Assembly (NCBI RefSeq): GCF_902833645.1
Contig: NZ_CADFGE010000011.1
Span: 1-64,000 of the forward strand
Source: Paraburkholderia fungorum
GTDB lineage: Bacteria > Pseudomonadota > Gammaproteobacteria > Burkholderiales > Burkholderiaceae
DNA: 64,000 nt
Direction of reading: 5' to 3'
A program made the translations under genes and the position numbers. This document shows positions 58,746-64,000 of the stretch, piece by piece. How positions within the stretch are numbered: the stretch's first letter is position 1; each line of letters starts with the position of its first letter. The notes beneath the pieces were generated by a model that was not told where the DNA came from, did no database searches, and saw only the letters and a program-made list of their open reading frames with translations.

Positions 58746-60200
58746 TTATTGACCGGCTTCGACCGGGTCGGCCGCGTGAACCGTCGCGCTCGAAGCCACC
58801 AAACCGTTCGTGCCGGCTCGCGCAGGCGCATTGCGCAGCGCGTGCTGGCGGCCAATCGCGTGATACTCGATGCCGAGTTCGAGCAACGTGTCCGGCTCAT
58901 ACAGATTGCGTCCGTCGAAAATCAGCGGCGTGTTGAGACTCTCGCGGAGCGAATGAAAATCCGGACTCTTGAAGACTTTCCACTCGGTGAGGATCACGAG
59001 GGCATCGGCACCCTCGGCCGCTTCCATCTCCTCGTTCACGAACGACAGGCGCGCGTGCTGTTGCGGCACGTCTTTCAGATCGAGTGCGAACACGCGCTTC
59101 GATTCGTCGATCGCGACCGGGTCGTAGGCCTTCACGCGTGCGCCGCGGCGCAGCAGTTCGGCGATCAGCGGACGGCTCGGGGCTTCGCGCATGTCGTCGG
59201 TGTTCGGCTTGAATGCGAGACCCCACACGCCGAAGGTGCGATCCGACAGGTCCTCGCCCAGGCGCTCGACAATCTTGTGCGCGAGGATCTTTTTCTGCGT
59301 GTCGTTGACGGCTTCCACCGCCTCGAGAATGCGCAGGTTGGCCTTGTGATCGGCGGCCGTGCGGATCAGCGCCTGCACGTCTTTCGGGAAGCACGAACCG
59401 CCGTAGCCGCAACCGGCATACAGGAAGTCGTAGCCAATCCGCGGATCGGAACCGATACCGCGGCGCACCGCTTCGATATCGGCACCGACACGGTCGGCCA
59501 GATTCGCGAGCTCGTTCATGTACGAGATGCGCGTGGCGAGCATCGCGTTGGCCGCGTACTTGGTGAACTCCGCCGAACGCACGTCCATGTACAGCGTGCG
59601 CTCGCGATTGCGGTTGAACGGCGCGTACAGGCGCTTCATCAGTTCGCGCGCTTTTTCGCCCGGCACGTCTTCGTCGCAGCCGAGCACGATGCGATCGGGC
59701 CGCGTGAAGTCTTCCACCGCCGCACCTTCTTTCAGGAACTCCGGATTCGACACCACGGAGAACATGTGGCCGGCGTTACGCGCGGCCAGTTCCCCGGCGA
59801 TCACCTCGCGCACGCGCGAAGCCGTGCCGACCGGCACCGTCGATTTGTCGACGATCACCTTGAAACCCGTCATATGGCGGCCGATGTTGCGCGCGGCGGC
59901 AAGCACATATTGCAGATCGGCGGAGCCGTCTTCGTCGGAGGGCGTGCCCACCGCGATGAACTGGATGTCGCCGTGCGCGACCGCGGCTTCGATGTCGGTC
60001 GAAAACCTCAGGCGGCCGGCTTTGCGATTGCGCGCGATGATTTCCTGCAGACCCGGTTCATGGATCGGCACGCCGCCGTTATTGAGCACGTCGATCTTGC
60101 GCTGATCGACGTCGAGACAGAACACGTCGTGGCCGATGTCAGCCAGACAGGCGCCCGTCACGAGGCCTACGTAGCCACTACCGATGATCGTCAGGTTCAT
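58746..60200 (-). CDS. bceC: UDP-glucose 6-dehydrogenase (bceC)
   Basis: Oxidises UDP-glucose to UDP-glucuronate with two NAD; 484 aa. It shows GSGYVG at residues 8-13, the central domain with EFLKEGAA, the catalytic Cys in GCGYGGSCFPKD, and the C-terminal VWGLAFKPNTDDMREAPS. The start is the ATG at 60200, with GAGGTG upstream. The frame is open to 61073, but that part is bceB read out of frame. About 35 extra residues follow the family C-terminus. It supplies the glucuronic acid units and uses the UDP-glucose made by GalU. Confidence 0.95.
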   Translation of the reverse strand: MNLTIIGSGYVGLVTGACLADIGHDVFCLDVDQRKIDVLNNGGVPIHEPGLQEIIARNRKAGRLRFSTDIEAAVAHGDIQFIAVGTPSDEDGSADLQYVLAAARNIGRHMTGFKVIVDKSTVPVGTASRVREVIAGELAARNAGHMFSVVSNPEFLKEGAAVEDFTRPDRIVLGCDEDVPGEKARELMKRLYAPFNRNRERTLYMDVRSAEFTKYAANAMLATRISYMNELANLADRVGADIEAVRRGIGSDPRIGYDFLYAGCGYGGSCFPKDVQALIRTAADHKANLRILEAVEAVNDTQKKILAHKIVERLGEDLSDRTFGVWGLAFKPNTDDMREAPSRPLIAELLRRGARVKAYDPVAIDESKRVFALDLKDVPQQHARLSFVNEEMEAAEGADALVILTEWKVFKSPDFHSLRESLNTPLIFDGRNLYEPDTLLELGIEYHAIGRQHALRNAPARAGTNGLVASSATVHAADPVEAGQ

Positions 60201-60298
60201 GTGTTGCACCTCGGAAAAGGGAGTTGATTCAGGAGGGCCGTTGCGCGATGCATCGCGCGGATGGGGCCCGATAAGCGGTCGAACGGTTAATCCGGCGG

Positions 60299-61696
60299 TC
60301 AGTAAGCGTTGCTGCCCACAAAGCCCTTCCACAACGTCAGCACGACGATCTTGATGTCGAGCCAGAAGGTCCAGTGCTGCATGTAGTACAGATCGAGCTT
60401 GACGCGGCCCATCATCTTTTCGATGCGATCGGTTTCGCCGCGATAGCCGTTGATCTGCGCCCATCCGGTGATGCCCGGCTTGATCCGGTAACGGTGCATA
60501 TAGCCCTTCACCAGATCCTTGTAGATGTCGTCGTGTTCGAGCGCGTGCGGGCGCGGGCCGACCACCGACATCTCGCCGCGCAGCACGTTGATGAATTGCG
60601 GCAGTTCGTCGAGGCTGGTGCGCCGCAGGAACGCGCCGACCGCCGTGATGCGCGGATCGCGCCGCGTGGCCTGAGTGATCTTGCCGGCCTCTTCGTGATG
60701 CACCCTCATCGAGCGAAACTTGTAGATCTCGAACTGGTGGCCGTCGATGCCCTTGCGCTTCTGGCGGAAGAACACCGGGCCTGGCGAGCTCAGCTTCACC
60801 ATCACCGCGATCACCAGCATCACCGGCGCCAGTGCGGTCAATGCCGCCAGCGCGAACAGACGATCGAAAATGCGTTTGGGCAGCACCCGCAGATCGGTAA
60901 TCGGCGAGGCGGCCAGATTGATCGCGGGCACGCCGAGCAGATCGACCATCGGCTGATTGAAGAGCGTCAGGCTGCGCACGTCCGGAATGAAGCGGATGTT
61001 CACGAAGTCGTTCTTCAGGTCCATCACGAAGCGGTGGATCGCCTTCTCCTTCGAGATCGGCAGCGCGAGCCACAACTCGCGAATCGCGCGTTGACGCACC
61101 AGTTGCAGCATCCGCGCGTAATCGCGCTCGACCGGCACGCCTTCGATCGAGTCGCTGGCATCGGGGTCTTCATAAGGATTGATCGTGCCGTCCTCGTCGA
61201 ACACCACGACGGGACTGAAGCCCGCTTCCGGGCGGCTGCGCATCTGCGCAATCAGAAAACGTCCATACGGCGCGCCGCCGACGATCGCCACCGCCCGCTG
61301 ATTGAAGCCTTCGCGGCGCAAGCCGCGCAGGATCGAATAGACGATCACCTTGGTGACGATCAGCAGCACGATCGTGGCGAGCGCCCAGTAGACGAGCCAC
61401 AGCCGCGACAGGCTGTCCGAACGGTGCAGGCTGAAACTGATCAGCACGCCGGTGACTTCCACGATCAGCCAGCCGCCCGCGACGCGGCACAGCAGGTCGT
61501 AAAGCGGCTTGCCGCGCCACGACTGATAGATTCCAAGCGCCGGAAAGAACACCACCACCAGCAGACAATCGAACGCGAGCGACACGCTTTGGACGTCGTC
61601 CAGCCACACCAGTTTCCCGCTGTGCACGGCCGTCGCGATGGCGGCGCCGAACGCGACCATGGCGATGTCGATGATTCTCGATAGAACGCTCAGCAT
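60299..61696 (-). CDS. bceB: Undecaprenyl-phosphate glucose phosphotransferase (bceB)
   Basis: Priming enzyme of repeat-unit assembly, 465 aa, transferring glucose-1-phosphate to undecaprenyl phosphate. Four N-terminal membrane helices (residues about 5-125), a central Rossmann-like region and a fifth helix near 275 (IFDRLFALAALTALAPVMLVIAV) precede the bacterial sugar-transferase domain (SSPGPVFFRQKRKGIDG, RTSLDELPQFINVLRGEMSVVGPRPHA). First gene of the reverse-strand bce operon, followed 98 bp later by bceC. Confidence 0.95.
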   Translation of the reverse strand: MLSVLSRIIDIAMVAFGAAIATAVHSGKLVWLDDVQSVSLAFDCLLVVVFFPALGIYQSWRGKPLYDLLCRVAGGWLIVEVTGVLISFSLHRSDSLSRLWLVYWALATIVLLIVTKVIVYSILRGLRREGFNQRAVAIVGGAPYGRFLIAQMRSRPEAGFSPVVVFDEDGTINPYEDPDASDSIEGVPVERDYARMLQLVRQRAIRELWLALPISKEKAIHRFVMDLKNDFVNIRFIPDVRSLTLFNQPMVDLLGVPAINLAASPITDLRVLPKRIFDRLFALAALTALAPVMLVIAVMVKLSSPGPVFFRQKRKGIDGHQFEIYKFRSMRVHHEEAGKITQATRRDPRITAVGAFLRRTSLDELPQFINVLRGEMSVVGPRPHALEHDDIYKDLVKGYMHRYRIKPGITGWAQINGYRGETDRIEKMMGRVKLDLYYMQHWTFWLDIKIVVLTLWKGFVGSNAY

Positions 61697-62342
61697 GCGC
61701 TGCCCCTCAGTTCGTCAGTCAAGTGCCGTCCGTTGGTTAGTTGAATTCGCGTCACACTCATCCGGTCCCCGGCGAGGCAACGCAACGCCGGTATCCGCGC
61801 CGGACTGATAAATGCGCGACGCGAAACTGATTGAAGCGGTGCGAATTGCCCTGCTGCTTTCCTGACTAAAAATTGCCTGCCGGCCAATTCGGAAAGCGGA
61901 TGCCTGAATGAGTGAATACCCTTGTACAGGTATAGATAAAGCGATATTAAAATTCGGACTGCAAGACAGCAAAATATCTCAAATTGTATCGGTCAAATTT
62001 CCGTTGTTTTTTCCGATTTTTGTACGGCAATTGTTACCGAATTCGCGTTTGAGATTCGCATTTTTCGCCTTTCTGGATGCGGAAGCGCGCCGATCTTCTT
62101 GTTTTCCTACGAAACTTACGCAACCTTCGTGATCTGTAATTTTCCATATTTCGGTGGACAAAAAAATCCACCGCCATTTTTTTCGCTTAATTTTTATTTT
62201 TAAAAAATTATCCAGACATTTTTCCTTCACGAAGGGACCAATTTTATTCGACGTTTTATATAGTTTCTATTTAACGCGCTTTTATTGATTCTTTACTTCG
62301 TGATAAAACTCGACGCACTCACCCAGCCTCGAGGAGTCAATC
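61697..62342. promoter_or_regulatory. Divergent bceB/bceA control region with AT-rich core
   Basis: This 646-bp gap between divergent bceB and bceA contains no supported gene. From about 61920 to 62300 it is strongly AT-rich, with long A and T runs. A hairpin lies 170 nt before bceA: CGGTGGA (62152-62158) / TCCACCG (62167-62173), loop CAAAAAAA, followed on the forward strand by CCATTTTTTT. That is terminator-like and could attenuate bceA. No clear sigma-70 promoter was fixed. Confidence 0.55.
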
Positions 62343-63896
62343 ATGACAGCTCCGGTTACGGCCACGCCCGCCGACACCCGGTCCACACAAGCTATGCCCC
62401 TTAACGTCAAGCTCAAGGTACATCCCGTGATTCTGGCCGGCGGTTCCGGCACACGGTTGTGGCCCATGTCGCGCGAGCAGTACCCGAAACAGTTGATTGG
62501 CTTGCTAGGCGAAGATTCGCTATTGCAATCCACGACGCGCCGTCTCGACGGGCTCGAAGCCGGTCATCTCCTCTCCGAGCAACTCGTCGTGGTGGCCAAT
62601 GAGGAGCATCGTTTCACCACGGCCGAGCAATTGCGCACGAGCGGCAAGCCGAGCCGGCTGATTCTTGAGCCCGTTGGACGCGATACCGCGCCGGCACTGA
62701 CGGTGGCCGCCCTTTCAATCGCCGCGCAGGACCAGGACGGCATCATGGTCGTGATGCCCGCCGACCACGCGGTGACCGACATCGACGGCTTTCATGCGGC
62801 GGTAGCCGCGGGCGTACAGCATGCGGCGGCCGGCCATATCGTGACGATGGGCATCGTGCCGACACGCGCGGAAACCGGCTACGGCTACATTCGTATCGGC
62901 GCAGCGCTTGGCATGCCTAACGACGCCTGCGCAACGCATGCCGATGCAAGCGGCAAGATCGGCGCGCACACGCTGGACCGTTTCGTCGAGAAACCGCATC
63001 TGGAATTGGCGCAGCGCTATATCGAGTCGCAGGAATACTGGTGGAACAGCGGCATTTTCATCATGCGCGCATCGACCTGGCTGAAGGCGATCCGCCACTT
63101 CCAGCCGGCGATTTACGAGGCCTGTGCAACGGCGTTCGCGGGCGGCAAGGCGGACGGCGATTTCTTCCGTCTGCAACGCGACGCGTTCAGCGCCTCGCCG
63201 TCCAATTCGATCGACTACGCGGTGATGGAACAACTGGGCAACGATCAGAGCGCTGCGTCCGGCGTGGTTGTGCCGCTGCGAGCAGGCTGGTCGGACGTGG
63301 GCTCGTGGGATGCAATCTGGGACATCTCGGAGAAAGACGCCGATCAGAACGTGGGCCGCGGTCACGTGATGTTCGAAGGCGCGGATTCGACCTTCGCACA
63401 TTCGGAAGGACGCCTGATTGCCTGTGTCGGCACCCATGATCTCGTGGTGGTCGAAACGGCCGACGCGATTCTGGTCGCGGACAAATCGCGCGTGCAGGAT
63501 GTCAAGAAGATTGTCGGACGGATTCGCACCGATGGCGGCCTGGAAGCGGCCAACCATCGCAAGGTGCATCGCCCGTGGGGCAACTACGATTCCGTCGACA
63601 CCGGCGAGCGCTTCCAGGTGAAACGCATTGTCGTGAAGCCGGGCGCGCGGCTCTCGCTGCAAATGCATCATCACCGGGCAGAACACTGGATCGTCGTGCG
63701 CGGCACCGCGCTCGTCACGCGAGGTGAAGAGCGTTTCATCGTCTCCGAAAACGAATCCGCCTATATTCCGCTGGGCGTCACCCATCGTCTCGAGAATCCA
63801 GGCAAGATGCCGCTCGAAATGATCGAGGTGCAATCGGGTTCGTATCTCGGCGAAGACGATATCGTGCGCTTCGACGATACGTACGGACGTCAATGA
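62343..63896 (+). CDS. bceA: Mannose-1-phosphate guanylyltransferase / mannose-6-phosphate isomerase (bceA)
   Basis: Bifunctional type-II enzyme of 517 aa that makes GDP-mannose, the precursor of mannose and, through Gmd, rhamnose. The N-terminal guanylyltransferase domain has VILAGGSGTRLWPMSREQYPKQLI (residues about 31-54) and FVEKPHLELA. The C-terminal cupin isomerase domain begins near residue 390 (HRPWGNYDSV) and has RIVVKPGARLSLQMHHHRAEHW, containing the metal-binding His residues. It is divergent from bceB across an AT-rich control region. Corresponds to BceA of the cepacian cluster. Confidence 0.96.
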   Translation: MTAPVTATPADTRSTQAMPLNVKLKVHPVILAGGSGTRLWPMSREQYPKQLIGLLGEDSLLQSTTRRLDGLEAGHLLSEQLVVVANEEHRFTTAEQLRTSGKPSRLILEPVGRDTAPALTVAALSIAAQDQDGIMVVMPADHAVTDIDGFHAAVAAGVQHAAAGHIVTMGIVPTRAETGYGYIRIGAALGMPNDACATHADASGKIGAHTLDRFVEKPHLELAQRYIESQEYWWNSGIFIMRASTWLKAIRHFQPAIYEACATAFAGGKADGDFFRLQRDAFSASPSNSIDYAVMEQLGNDQSAASGVVVPLRAGWSDVGSWDAIWDISEKDADQNVGRGHVMFEGADSTFAHSEGRLIACVGTHDLVVVETADAILVADKSRVQDVKKIVGRIRTDGGLEAANHRKVHRPWGNYDSVDTGERFQVKRIVVKPGARLSLQMHHHRAEHWIVVRGTALVTRGEERFIVSENESAYIPLGVTHRLENPGKMPLEMIEVQSGSYLGEDDIVRFDDTYGRQ

Positions 63897-64000
63897 TTCA
63901 CAACGGATGAAGCGGGAACCTGCGGCGGTTGCTCCTGACTGCCGCGGGGTGCTGCTACTCTCACCGGTCTGTGCCGGCGTCCTCACCCCGCGTGGGAGAT
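63897..64000. other. Window edge after bceA
   Basis: The last 104 bp are downstream of bceA. No gene or clear terminator is seen before the window ends. Confidence 0.4.

Noticed and set aside
60201..61073. N-terminal 291-codon extension of the UDP-glucose dehydrogenase frame
   Set aside because: It is bceB read out of frame; the enzyme begins with its nucleotide-binding motif at the ATG at 60200.
1..64000. CRISPR arrays, tRNA/rRNA genes, insertion sequences
   Set aside because: Looked for regularly spaced repeats, cloverleaf ends and transposase motifs; none was found.

Overview
The window is high-GC chromosomal DNA from a betaproteobacterium, most likely a Paraburkholderia/Burkholderia-type species. 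The evidence is a classical Burkholderia-type porin, a fused assimilatory nitrate reductase-flavoreductase, and an exopolysaccharide cluster whose gene order matches the cepacian (bce) genes. No rRNA, tRNA, CRISPR array, complete insertion sequence or replication origin was seen.

0-9.8 kb: a LysR regulator converges on a reverse-strand catabolic set made of a GMC oxidoreductase, an enolase-superfamily dehydratase/cycloisomerase-like protein, an MFS carrier and an AldA-type aldehyde dehydrogenase. A porin is divergent to it. The set looks like a sugar-acid or polyol pathway of unknown substrate. A small SRPBCC-ArsR operon follows, with a perfect palindrome over its start codon.

9.8-19 kb: nitrate assimilation (NarK-type transporter, NasA fused to a CysJ-like reductase, NirD, NirB). 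The nirB upstream region carries two NtrC-type sites, a canonical sigma-54 promoter, and a leader with two AnnGnn hexaloop hairpins, the second overlapping an intrinsic terminator. This is the arrangement of an ANTAR (NasT/NasR-type) antitermination leader. A second sigma-54-like promoter precedes the transporter.

19-22 kb: a GAF histidine kinase divergent from a stand-alone receiver protein, then a MOSC protein. 22-29.5 kb: a complete glycolate utilisation locus, glcC divergent from glcDEFGB, with two matching FadR/GlcC-type operators between them and a strong terminator after glcB.

29.6-63.9 kb: exopolysaccharide region. It holds galU (bceT-like), an acyltransferase, a two-domain glycosyltransferase (bceR-like), a Wzx flippase (bceQ-like), a secreted beta-propeller, an acyltransferase plus SGNH hydrolase, and gmd (bceN-like). 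After a small DUF465-PPK2 pair come five assembly genes (four glycosyltransferases and a Wzy polymerase, bceG-K-like), bceF, bceE, bceD, bceC, bceB and the divergent bceA. The two halves of the cepacian locus (bce-I and bce-II) are therefore adjacent here. Priming BceB, four glycosyltransferases and the two domains of the BceR-like protein give seven transferase domains, which equals the number of sugars in a cepacian repeat.

A secreted RHS/YD-repeat toxin-like module (32.6-36.9 kb) sits inside the EPS region, between the acyltransferase and the two-domain glycosyltransferase. It comprises a small YD-repeat protein, a large RHS protein with a short C-terminal tail, a candidate immunity protein and a SymE-like toxin fragment. 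It is the most obviously accessory piece. AT-rich islands flank several EPS genes and two of them share a divided sequence motif.
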